NCBI RefSeq assembly: GCF_002868715.1
Contig: NZ_PKLZ01000001.1
Coordinates: forward strand, 496,001-560,000
DNA length: 64,000 nucleotides
Direction: 5' to 3'
DNA from: Kineobactrum sediminis
Lineage (GTDB): Bacteria; Pseudomonadota; Gammaproteobacteria; Pseudomonadales; Halieaceae
Below the pieces are notes generated by a model. The model made no database searches. It saw nothing but the letters and a program-made list of their open reading frames with translations, and was not told the origin of the DNA. Positions 17,575-26,477 of this stretch are shown piece after piece (positions within the stretch are counted from its first letter, which is position 1; every line of letters begins with the position of its first letter). Position numbers and translations under genes: made by a program.

Positions 17575-19728
17575 ATGCGCCACGCTCTTTTGTCCGCCGC
17601 CCTGCTCTACCTCGCCTCTGCCATCGCGATTGCGGCACCGGTAAGCGAGGAGCGACTGCTCGCAGCACATGAAGAGGGCGACAACTGGCTGAGCCATGGG
17701 CGCACCTACAGCGAACAGCGCTTCTCGCCGCTTGCGCAGGTACATGACGGGAACGTCGATCAACTCGGCCTGGCCTGGTTTTTCGAGACCGATACTCACC
17801 TGGGCATGGAGGCCACGCCACTGGTCATCGATGGCGTGCTGTATATCAGCGGCGCGTGGAATACCGTCTGGGCACTGGATGCAAAAAGCGGCCAGCGGCT
17901 GTGGAAATTCGACCCTGAAATACCCCGGGAAAAAAGCATCAGTGCCTGTTGTGGAGTCATCAATCGCGGCCTGGCTGCATGGGGAGACGCGCTTTATATC
18001 GGCACCCTGGACGGGCGCCTGATCGCGATTGACCGCGCCACCGGTGAACAGCTGTGGTCACAACAGACTACGGATCCGGACCAGCCCTACTCCATCACCG
18101 GAGCGCCCCGGGTGGCCAAGGGCAAGGTATTTATCGGCAATGGCGGTTCCGAGTTCGGTATTCGCGGCTATGTCAGTGCCTATGATGCCGACACCGGGGA
18201 GTTTGCCTGGCGCTTTTACACCGTGCCCGGCAACCCGGCCGACGGCTTTGAGAGCGAGGCGATGGAGCGCGCGGCCGCCACCTGGAGTGGCGAGTGGTGG
18301 CGACAGGGTGGCGGTGGCACAGTCTGGGACAGCATCGTGTATGACCCGGAACTGGACCAGCTCTACATTGGGGTTGGCAATGGAGCACCCCACAACCGCC
18401 GCATTCGCAGCCCGGGAGGTGGCGACAACCTGTTCCTGAGCTCCATTGTAGCCCTGGATCCGGATACCGGGGACTATCTCTGGCATTACCAGGAGGTGCC
18501 TGCGGAAAGCTGGGACTATACCGCGACCCAACAGATCACCCTGGCGGAGATTCCCTGGGAAGGCGCGGCGCGCAAGGTTATCCTGCACGCTCCCAAGGCG
18601 GGTTTCGTCTACGTCATTGACCGTGCATCCGGTAAGCTGCTGTCCGCGGAACCATTCACCACCGTGACCTGGGCCAGCCACTACGACCTGGAGACCGGCC
18701 GTCCGGCGGAAGTGCCCGGACAGGATTACGACGGCAAGGCCGCGATGGTATATCCCTCTGCAATGGGTGGCCATAACTGGCATCCGATGGCCTACAGCCC
18801 CGATACCGGCCTGATGTACATTCCGGAGCTGGATATGGGCATGTTGTACGACGAGATCGAGCCCGTCGATTACCGGCACCTCAAGCGTCACTTCAATACC
18901 GGCTACAAGCTCAACCACGATGGCTATTCACAGCGCTTCACCCAGGCCCTGCTGGAGCACCTTCCCAAGGCCAGCCTGCTGGCATGGGATCCGGTCAAAC
19001 AGGAGGCCGCCTGGAAACTGCCCCATCCCAACATTCACAATGGCGGCGTTCTCGCAACCGCCGGCAACCTGGTTTTTCAGGGAACTTCCGATGGCCGCAT
19101 GCTGGCGGTGCAGGCCGATAACGGCGAACCGTTGTGGAGCTTCGCAACCGACAACAGTGTCATGGCCGGCCCCGTCAGCTATCGCGTGGATGGCGAACAG
19201 TACATTGCGGTAGCCGTTGGGCGTGGCGGCGCCCTGACCATGAACACCGGTAGAAGTTACCCCACCGGCAATCCCAATAATCGCATCATGGCCTTCAAGC
19301 TCAACGGCTCAGCGGCATTACCGCAAACACCAGAGGTCGCGAGACTGGAGCCACCGCAACGCCTCGATGTGTCGGCAACGGACCTGGCTGAGGGCCGGCA
19401 ATTGTTCAACCGTTATTGCGCCCGTTGTCACGGCGCCGACGTATCGGGAGATGGCTCGATACCGGATCTGCGCAACCTCGAGCCTGTGTGGCACGAAAAT
19501 TTCGAAGCGGTGGTACTGGAAGGCTTGATGGAAGAGGCCGGCATGCCGCACTTCGCGGATGTACTCGATAAAGACCAGACCCGTAAAATCCACGCCTATA
19601 TCATTGAGCGAAGCCACGAGGACTTCAATCTCCGCCAGGAGACCGGCTGGCTGCAATCGTTACGTGATTTTGGTGCTGATATTTCCGCGCGAGCCCTGGC
19701 CTGGTTTATACGATTTACCACAGGGTAA
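17575..19728 (+). CDS. Secreted quinohemoprotein (PQQ + heme c) alcohol dehydrogenase
   Basis: 717 residues with a signal peptide (about 1-21). The eight-bladed propeller contains the adjacent Cys125-Cys126 pair (SACCG) that rings PQQ, the catalytic Asp314 in SWDYTA, and repeated W-motifs such as DxxTGxxLW. A C-terminal cytochrome domain has CARCHG at 615-620. This is a type II quinohemoprotein alcohol dehydrogenase: periplasmic oxidation of alcohols with electrons leaving through heme c. AAGGA lies before the ATG at 17575. PQQ biosynthesis genes are not in the window. The diguanylate cyclase gene follows 232 bases later. Confidence 0.92.
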   Translation: MRHALLSAALLYLASAIAIAAPVSEERLLAAHEEGDNWLSHGRTYSEQRFSPLAQVHDGNVDQLGLAWFFETDTHLGMEATPLVIDGVLYISGAWNTVWALDAKSGQRLWKFDPEIPREKSISACCGVINRGLAAWGDALYIGTLDGRLIAIDRATGEQLWSQQTTDPDQPYSITGAPRVAKGKVFIGNGGSEFGIRGYVSAYDADTGEFAWRFYTVPGNPADGFESEAMERAAATWSGEWWRQGGGGTVWDSIVYDPELDQLYIGVGNGAPHNRRIRSPGGGDNLFLSSIVALDPDTGDYLWHYQEVPAESWDYTATQQITLAEIPWEGAARKVILHAPKAGFVYVIDRASGKLLSAEPFTTVTWASHYDLETGRPAEVPGQDYDGKAAMVYPSAMGGHNWHPMAYSPDTGLMYIPELDMGMLYDEIEPVDYRHLKRHFNTGYKLNHDGYSQRFTQALLEHLPKASLLAWDPVKQEAAWKLPHPNIHNGGVLATAGNLVFQGTSDGRMLAVQADNGEPLWSFATDNSVMAGPVSYRVDGEQYIAVAVGRGGALTMNTGRSYPTGNPNNRIMAFKLNGSAALPQTPEVARLEPPQRLDVSATDLAEGRQLFNRYCARCHGADVSGDGSIPDLRNLEPVWHENFEAVVLEGLMEEAGMPHFADVLDKDQTRKIHAYIIERSHEDFNLRQETGWLQSLRDFGADISARALAWFIRFTTG

Positions 19729-19960
19729 CCCATCGCGGCGCACACTGGAGCCGACCGCCACGGCAGCGTCGGCCTGTGCCAATTGCAGCGCCGTGGTGTT
19801 AGAATCCGTCATCGCGAACCGGTTACCGCAGGATCGCAGGTGACTTTCTTACCCCCGAGTTTGTCAGGTTGTCGTTTGGCCCGGCGTCAACGCAGTCACC
19901 CTGACACCACGACAAGGTGAACCTGAACTGAACGCTTACACCCCTACACTGCGTGCGCCC

Positions 19961-22894
19961 GTGTCATTTTGCCGGTGGCTGTTGCTGGTAACATTCGCGG
20001 TGCCCGCCCTGGCACTGATTCCCGAGCGACTTCCCAGCCAATACCTTTACGACCGCTATGGTCGGGAACAGGGCTTGCCCTCTGATACCGTTTGGGTTGC
20101 CCGCCAGGGCACGGATGACTACCTCTGGATTGGCACCAAGAACGGGCTGGCCCGCTTCGACGGCACCCGCTTTACCATTTTTGATAAAAAGAGTAATCCG
20201 GAATTCCAGTCGAGTGACATTCGCGATATCGAGGTCGCCGAAGATGGCAGCCTGTGGTTTGCGACCTATGGCGGCGGCGTCATGCATTTTGCCGACAACA
20301 CATTCACGGTAATGAACAAGGCGGACGGTCTCGCCGACAACGTCGTCCACGACATTTTCATCGGTCCCTCGGGCACCGTCTGGTTCGCCACGGGATATGG
20401 CATTTCGCGCCTGCAGAACGGCGAATTCCGCAGCTGGAATGCGACCGATGGTTTGGTTGATAATCGCACATTCCGCATTTATGAGGACCCCAAAGGAACT
20501 GTCTGGGTGGCCACACTCACCAACGGCATCAGCCGTTTTGATGGCGATGAGTTTCATAATTACTCTGCAGGCAGCGGTATTGATTCCACCCAGGCACACC
20601 TGTTTTTTGACGATCCGGAACTCGGCCTGATAGTAACAACCGTTACCGGCAGCACCTATCGACTGACCGATAGCGGCCCGGCCCTGCACAGCAATACGGC
20701 GTTACAAAGTGGCCTGCCCCTGCATTCCGCCGTGCGCGACCGCGATGGCAGCCTGTGGCTGGGCACCTACGGAAAAGGCCTGTGGCGACTAAAGCCCGGG
20801 GAGGAGGCACAACTCCAGTCCCTGCCTCTCGACAGCTCTCAACCCGGTTATGTCTTTGCACTAACCGAGGATAACGAGGGCAATGTCTGGGCCTCCACAA
20901 TGGATGGCGCGGTCAGGATCAAGGACAGCCCGTTTTTGCAATACGGGCAAGCGGAAGGGCTGGCAAACGCCACTTTTGTGGTTACCCAAAGCCAGGCGGA
21001 CAACGCACTATGGGCCGGTACGGAAGGCAATGGCCTGTTCCGTATCGGCCCGGACGGGGCAATCACTCAAATAACCACCCGGGAGGGGCTGTCCAGCAAT
21101 AATGTCTCTGCCCTGCTCGCGGAGCCTGATAACACGCTCTGGGTGGGCACCTTTGGTGGCGGCCTCGACCGTATTGCCAGCGACGGCAGTATCCGCCACT
21201 TTACGACCGTTGATGGACTTCCCGACAAGCATGTAATGGGTCTGCTGCGCGACAGCAATGAGCGGCTGTGGGTGATCACTGACGGCGGTGTAAGTTATCT
21301 GGACGACACGACCGACGGGCGCTTCAAACAGCTGGAGAGCATCCCTGACACCATGCCCCGACAGATCATGGAAGACAGCAGCGGGCGTTTCTTCATCAGC
21401 AGCAATAGCGGGCTATTCGTACTGGATGGTGAGCAACTACGGCACTGGACTCGAAAGGACGGGCTTGGCAGCGATCTTGTGACCACCACCTACGAGGACG
21501 CCGACGGGACGATCTGGATTGGCACCCGCGAGGCTGGCCTGGCCCGACTGAAAAATGGCGATCTTTTTTCATTCGACACCAGCCATGGGCTACCGCAGCT
21601 GTCGGTACTGGCCATACTGGAGGATGATGATAACAATCTCTGGATAAGCGGGGCGGGGGGCCTGATGACCGTCTCCCGCGACGCTCTGAACGCCGTTGCC
21701 AGCGGTGCTGCCGAGACCTTCAATGCGCGCCTGTTCCAGGAGGACGACGGCCTGCGCTCAGCCCAGTTCCTGGGGGGCTTTCAACCGGCAGGCTGGAAGG
21801 CACGGGACGGCAGTTTATGGTTTGCATCCAACCGCGGGCTGGTGGCCGTGGAGCAGTGGTCACCGACGGACACCAGAGCGCCCACCCGGCCCATTATCGA
21901 GCAAGTGAGGGTCAATGGCCGCGCAATACCATTATTAGACGAGCCGCTGGTGTTGCCGCCAGAGGGGCAGAATCTGGAAGTGGACTACACAGTCCCGCGC
22001 CTCGGCAATCCACACGATGTTCACTTTCACTATCAGCTCGAGGGTTTTGACCGTGAGTGGCAGCCCGCGGGTGAGCGTCGTACCGCTTATTTTACGGCGC
22101 TGACACCGGGTACAAAAACGCTGCGGATTGCGGCCAGCATCAATGGTGCCGGCTTTGACCCGACGCTGACTGAGCAACAGGCCGTTCTTCGCCTGCACCG
22201 GCGGCCCTACTGGCATGAGACCTGGTGGTCCAGGCTTGCGGCAGGACTCGCGGTATTGATGGCGGCAGTGGGCATTTACTTTTATGCAATACATCGCGCA
22301 ACCCAACGCCAGCGCCGGCTTGAATTGCTGGTCGACAGGCGCACTCGCGAGCTGCAGATTGCGTTGTCCCGGGTAGAAGAGATCTCCCGCATTGACGGCC
22401 TGACCGGGATCGCCAATCGCCGCTATCTTGATGAAAATATGGACAAAGCCTGGCGGCAATGCGCCGCCCAGCACGCGCCGATCAGCATCATCATGCTTGA
22501 TATCGATTTCTTCAAGCAGTTCAACGACAGCGAAGGCCATGTTGCGGGTGATAACTGCCTGCGACAGGTTGCCGAAACCCTGCAATCCGGCGTGTTGCGG
22601 GATGGCGACCTGGTCGCGCGCTATGGCGGTGAGGAGTTCCTGATTCTGTTGCCCGGGGCCGACACAGAGGCAGTGGCCGGCGTCGCCAGGCGTCTCCACC
22701 AGAAGGTGAGGTCATTGAAAATCCCCCACCCCGACAGCCGGATATCCCCCTACCTGACCGTGAGTATGGGTAATGCAACCGCCTGGCCCGCGGAAAAAGG
22801 CAGTCCCGACGAGTTGGTCCAGCGCGCAGATCGAGCCCTCTATGAAGCCAAAAGCGGCGGCCGCGACCAGGTCAGGACTGATCCGGGGCCCTGA
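19961..22894 (+). CDS. Propeller-sensor diguanylate cyclase (Reg_prop + Y_Y_Y + GGDEF)
   Basis: 977 residues from a GTG start. A signal peptide is followed by about a dozen two-component-regulator propeller repeats (variants of GSLWFATYGGG, LWVGTFGGGL, IWIGTREAGL), a Y_Y_Y domain ending LTPGTKTLRI, one membrane helix (about 755-780), a short linker helix and a GGDEF domain. RYGGEEF (889-893 active site) is intact, and an RDGD I-site lies exactly five residues before it, so it should make c-di-GMP under product inhibition. The large periplasmic propeller resembles hybrid sensor kinases that read polysaccharides or other nutrients; here the output is a cyclase. Confidence 0.88.
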   Translation: MSFCRWLLLVTFAVPALALIPERLPSQYLYDRYGREQGLPSDTVWVARQGTDDYLWIGTKNGLARFDGTRFTIFDKKSNPEFQSSDIRDIEVAEDGSLWFATYGGGVMHFADNTFTVMNKADGLADNVVHDIFIGPSGTVWFATGYGISRLQNGEFRSWNATDGLVDNRTFRIYEDPKGTVWVATLTNGISRFDGDEFHNYSAGSGIDSTQAHLFFDDPELGLIVTTVTGSTYRLTDSGPALHSNTALQSGLPLHSAVRDRDGSLWLGTYGKGLWRLKPGEEAQLQSLPLDSSQPGYVFALTEDNEGNVWASTMDGAVRIKDSPFLQYGQAEGLANATFVVTQSQADNALWAGTEGNGLFRIGPDGAITQITTREGLSSNNVSALLAEPDNTLWVGTFGGGLDRIASDGSIRHFTTVDGLPDKHVMGLLRDSNERLWVITDGGVSYLDDTTDGRFKQLESIPDTMPRQIMEDSSGRFFISSNSGLFVLDGEQLRHWTRKDGLGSDLVTTTYEDADGTIWIGTREAGLARLKNGDLFSFDTSHGLPQLSVLAILEDDDNNLWISGAGGLMTVSRDALNAVASGAAETFNARLFQEDDGLRSAQFLGGFQPAGWKARDGSLWFASNRGLVAVEQWSPTDTRAPTRPIIEQVRVNGRAIPLLDEPLVLPPEGQNLEVDYTVPRLGNPHDVHFHYQLEGFDREWQPAGERRTAYFTALTPGTKTLRIAASINGAGFDPTLTEQQAVLRLHRRPYWHETWWSRLAAGLAVLMAAVGIYFYAIHRATQRQRRLELLVDRRTRELQIALSRVEEISRIDGLTGIANRRYLDENMDKAWRQCAAQHAPISIIMLDIDFFKQFNDSEGHVAGDNCLRQVAETLQSGVLRDGDLVARYGGEEFLILLPGADTEAVAGVARRLHQKVRSLKIPHPDSRISPYLTVSMGNATAWPAEKGSPDELVQRADRALYEAKSGGRDQVRTDPGP

Positions 22895-22911
22895 CGGACC
22901 ACATCGCCGCC

Positions 22912-23343
22912 CTAATCTGCAGCCGCGACGGCGACCGCGCCCAGCATACTGTCATAGGTTGCCTGCATGACATTGATCATGTCCTCGGGGCTTACCCCAT
23001 CAATCGTTACCCCGGCAAAAGAGGCCTGCCAGACGGCCAGCGTTCTGCCTTCGCCGGCATCGGCAAGGCTCGCCGTCACCCGATAATCCCGCATGATATT
23101 TACCGGGCCCTCCAGCACGGCATATTCAAGCTGATGTGTGGCGGGCGATAGTACCAATAGTTCTTCCTCTACCGGCTGGTCACTGCCGGGCATGAAAATG
23201 CGGCGAACCTGGCCCACACCTTCGCCGATTTTTTCTACCCGCTCAGCACCGGCAAACCAGTCCAGATTGGCAAAGTCAGCCACTACTGCCCAGACCTTGT
23301 CCAGTGGCGCATCCAGAGTTTTTTCAACCGTAAATTCATACAT
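22912..23343 (-). CDS. SRPBCC (START-like) family protein
   Basis: 143 residues. The N-terminal VEKTLDAPLDKVWAVVADF and DWFAGAERVE are the usual beginning of polyketide-cyclase/dehydrase-like SRPBCC proteins that bind hydrophobic ligands in a helix-grip fold. No catalytic residues can be assigned. It lies 15 bases after the amidase gene on the same strand and may share its transcript. Function unknown. Confidence 0.75.
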   Translation of the reverse strand: MYEFTVEKTLDAPLDKVWAVVADFANLDWFAGAERVEKIGEGVGQVRRIFMPGSDQPVEEELLVLSPATHQLEYAVLEGPVNIMRDYRVTASLADAGEGRTLAVWQASFAGVTIDGVSPEDMINVMQATYDSMLGAVAVAAAD

Positions 23344-23358
23344 GAACCATTCCTCTCC

Positions 23359-24822
23359 TTATTGTGTATAACCCGGTGGCGCAGTAAAGGCCCGGTGATG
23401 TTGTTCAAGCAACCTGGCCACGGCCAGACTGGTGCGATCCCCCAGATAGCGCGCTACGATCTGCACCCCAACCGGCAGGCCATCCAAAGTAATACCGGCA
23501 GGCACTGCGGTTGCCGGCAGATAGGCGTTCAACGACAGGCCTGCCCAACGCAGAATATCCGTGTAAGGCCGCTCCATCCCATTGACCCACAATGTGCGCG
23601 CCTGCATATCGGGCAGGTGATCGTGGGCAAATGCCGGCACATGGGCACAGGGACAAATCAATACATCAAAGTCCTCGAAAAAGCGTGCCCACGTCGCCCG
23701 TGTCTGTTCGCGAATTTCGTTCTGGCGCAGCCATTCACTGTGGCTCAGTGCCAGCCCCCGAAGCTGTAACATGGGCTCGGCCATATCGGACGGATCGGCT
23801 TCCGCTACCGCAGCCTGGGCCATTTCGCGCACGGAAGCGGGCATTTCAGGCGCCATCGCGGCCATCAATAACTGCACGTAATTATGGTGATTGGCCTCCG
23901 GGGAGATCGCCGGCCTGGCATCCAGGTCAACCTGTGCCCCCAGGTGCTGCAGGGTGCCCGCCACCAGATTGACGCAGCGCAACACCTCGCTATCCACTGG
24001 ACAAAAAGGATCATCCGCCCATATCGCTACCCGCAGGCTGGATATATCGGCAAAGTCCGGCGCCGGGAGCGCCAGCCGCCAGCCGGTTGCATTCGGCGGG
24101 CTGGGGCCGGCAAGTACATCAAGCGCCTGTTCAAGGTCATCAACACAGGTGGCGAGGGGGCCCGCCACTGACAAATCCGGCTCTGAGAGTACGTCTTCAC
24201 CCGGTGGAAGATGACCCTGGAGCGGAACGATACCATAGCTGCTCTTGTGGCCAAAAACGCCGTTGAAGTGGCTGGGCGTACGAATCGAGCCGCCAATATC
24301 GCTACCCAGTTCAAGCGGTGTCAGGCCTGCCGCAAGAGCCGCGGCAGCGCCACCGGAGGAACCGCCACAGGTGCGTGCCCGGTTCCAGGGATTATTGGTG
24401 GTACCGTATACGTCATTGAAGGTTTGCAGGTCCGCACTCATGAAAGGCACATTGGTCTTGCCGAAAATGATCGCCCCGGCATCAATATAGCGCTGAACCG
24501 CTACCGCGTTGTTCGCCGGCACCTGGTCATGGCACTCGGGAATACCACCCACGGTTACCAGGCCTTCGGTACACCAGGCGTCCTTGATGGTCATCGGCAC
24601 CCCATGAAGCGGCCCCCAATCCTCGCCCTTTGCCGCTGCAGCATCCGCTGCCTCGGCGCGGGTCCGGGCGCGTCCCTCATCGAGGGCGATCACCGCGTTG
24701 AGCTCTCCATTGAACTGCGCTACGCGGTCGAGAAAAAACGCCAGCACATCCACCGAGGATACGACGCCGGCTTTGATATCCCGGGCAATGGCAAAGGCAC
24801 TGCGGTAGAGTAGATGCTGCAT
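23359..24822 (-). CDS. Amidase-signature family hydrolase
   Basis: 487 residues. The Ser-cisSer-Lys triad is readable: Lys in MTIKDAW, the cis-Ser in CGGSSGGAAAALAAG, and the nucleophile in GSDIGGSIRTPSHFNG. C-terminal AVPAGITLDGLPVGVQIV is also typical. No GatB partner is nearby and there is no signal peptide, so it is a stand-alone cytoplasmic amidase acting on an unknown amide rather than GatA. Probably co-transcribed with the downstream SRPBCC gene; the ppnN gene lies 86 bases upstream on the same strand. Confidence 0.88.
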   Translation of the reverse strand: MQHLLYRSAFAIARDIKAGVVSSVDVLAFFLDRVAQFNGELNAVIALDEGRARTRAEAADAAAAKGEDWGPLHGVPMTIKDAWCTEGLVTVGGIPECHDQVPANNAVAVQRYIDAGAIIFGKTNVPFMSADLQTFNDVYGTTNNPWNRARTCGGSSGGAAAALAAGLTPLELGSDIGGSIRTPSHFNGVFGHKSSYGIVPLQGHLPPGEDVLSEPDLSVAGPLATCVDDLEQALDVLAGPSPPNATGWRLALPAPDFADISSLRVAIWADDPFCPVDSEVLRCVNLVAGTLQHLGAQVDLDARPAISPEANHHNYVQLLMAAMAPEMPASVREMAQAAVAEADPSDMAEPMLQLRGLALSHSEWLRQNEIREQTRATWARFFEDFDVLICPCAHVPAFAHDHLPDMQARTLWVNGMERPYTDILRWAGLSLNAYLPATAVPAGITLDGLPVGVQIVARYLGDRTSLAVARLLEQHHRAFTAPPGYTQ

Positions 24823-24908
24823 CTCAGCCTCATTTTTGGTGACGGGTTAAACTCCGGTTGTCAGCATAGCACCGATAATCGACCGTGAAACCCGAACCGG
24901 GCCAAACA

Positions 24909-26267
24909 TCAGTCGACGATCCGGTAGCAGGGCACGTAATCCTGCTCGCCTTCGCCCAGCTTCATGCGCTGCTGTTTGACCAGCAGTTGCAACAGGCTGT
25001 CCATCTGTCTCAGCAGGCGTGGCTCGCCGCGCAATTGATAGGGGCCATGCAACCTCACCTGCTCAATACCAAAGGTTTTCACATTGCCTGCCACCAGACC
25101 GGAAAAGGCTCGCCGCAACTCGCTTGCGAGCTGGTGTGGCGGCAGTTCAGCGTGCAGGTCGAGGCTTGCCATATTGGCGTGGGTGGGGACGAACGGGACC
25201 TGCAGGTCTTTCGTTATCACCAGCTCCCAGTTGAAGTAGTAAGCCTGCTGCAGCCGCCGGCGGCGGGCCTGCTGATCCTGCACCACCTTGCGCACCGTAT
25301 AGCCCACATGATCCGCATTACCGAGGATAATCTGGTAATGCTCCCGGACACCCTCACCCAGGCTGGCCACCAGAAAGGCCTCCAGCTCCTGAAAATACTC
25401 GGCACAGTTATCGGGGCCGGCAAATACTACCGGCAGGCTGTGGGCGTTGTCAGGGTGCATCAGGATACTGAACAGATAAAGGATCTCCTCCACCGTTCCC
25501 ACTCCGCCGGGAAAAATGATCACGGCGTGGGCCAGGCGGACAAAGGCTTCCAGGCGCTTCTCGATGTCGGGCATTATGACCAGCTCATTGACAATGGCGT
25601 TGGGCGACTCAGAGGCAATGATGCCTGGCTCACTGATACCGATATAACGCCCGTCCTTGACCTGTTGCTTGGCGTGGCCGAGGGCCGCGCCTTTCATCGG
25701 GCCTTTCATGGCGCCGATGCCACAACCGGTGACAATATCCAGGCCACGCAGGCCCAGGGCGTAACCCACCTCCTTGGCGTAGTCATATTCATTTCGGGGA
25801 ATGGCATGACCGCCCCAGCACACCACCATCTGCGGGGGCACATCCGGCCGCACGACATTGGCATTGCGCAAAATCCGGAACACGGTATTGGTGGCGTCGG
25901 ACTGGACGCTGAAAGATTCCGGCGCCATTTTGATGTCGGTATAGATGATATCGCGGAGGCAGGCAAACAAATGCTCCTGGATACCACGGATCATCCGCCC
26001 ATCCACGAAGGCCTGCGGTGGCGCATTAAAAAGCTCCAGCCGCAGCCCCCTGGACTGCGGCACTATCCGCAGCTCAAAATCCGAATAATCCGCATAAATT
26101 TCCGCCGCGTCATCCTTGCTGCTGTCAGTGTTGAGGATTGCAAGCGCGCAGCGGCGGAACAGGTCAAAAAGATCGCCGCGAGTGTTGGTTAATGCTTCGA
26201 TTTCGGCCCGGGACAGCAGGTTGAGGGAACTGATCGGGTTAACGATGGCGTGTTCAAATTTTTCCAT
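24909..26267 (-). CDS. ppnN: Pyrimidine/purine nucleotide 5'-monophosphate nucleosidase PpnN
   Basis: 452 residues, nearly the same as E. coli PpnN (YgdH, 454). The LOG-type Rossmann core carries CWGGHAIP, VTGCGIGAMKGPMKGA and the PGGVGTVEEILYLF motif (equivalent to PGGxGTxxE), flanked by the family-specific N- and C-terminal domains (AIVNPISSLNLLS at the start, VPCYRIVD at the end). It cleaves nucleoside monophosphates to base plus ribose-5-phosphate and in E. coli is stimulated by ppGpp. Divergent from the TonB receptor gene, with a 210-base intergenic region. Confidence 0.95.
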   Translation of the reverse strand: MEKFEHAIVNPISSLNLLSRAEIEALTNTRGDLFDLFRRCALAILNTDSSKDDAAEIYADYSDFELRIVPQSRGLRLELFNAPPQAFVDGRMIRGIQEHLFACLRDIIYTDIKMAPESFSVQSDATNTVFRILRNANVVRPDVPPQMVVCWGGHAIPRNEYDYAKEVGYALGLRGLDIVTGCGIGAMKGPMKGAALGHAKQQVKDGRYIGISEPGIIASESPNAIVNELVIMPDIEKRLEAFVRLAHAVIIFPGGVGTVEEILYLFSILMHPDNAHSLPVVFAGPDNCAEYFQELEAFLVASLGEGVREHYQIILGNADHVGYTVRKVVQDQQARRRRLQQAYYFNWELVITKDLQVPFVPTHANMASLDLHAELPPHQLASELRRAFSGLVAGNVKTFGIEQVRLHGPYQLRGEPRLLRQMDSLLQLLVKQQRMKLGEGEQDYVPCYRIVD

Positions 26268-26389
26268 GCAAAGATCCTGAATAAAAAACGGTGGATGTTG
26301 CGGTCCCGCCTTTTGACTTTAACAGATTCTCCGCGAGCCGCGGTAACCAGCGACATTATCCATGCACACGAAAACAGAAACTATTCATA

Positions 26390-26429
26390 TTGCGTAAGCC
26401 ACGTTATTGTGACTATGATTGACGCGTCA
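26390..26429 (+). promoter_or_regulatory. Predicted promoter and palindromic operator of the TonB receptor gene
   Basis: TTGCGT (26390-26395) and TATGAT (26414-26419) with an 18-base spacer. The perfect 10-base palindrome TGACGCGTCA (26420-26429) follows at once, covering the expected transcription start, a position suited to a repressor. The regulator is not known. Confidence 0.45.
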
Positions 26430-26477
26430 CCCAGATGACATGCAACAGCTTTCCCTAAAAAAATAACCAAGGAGCTG

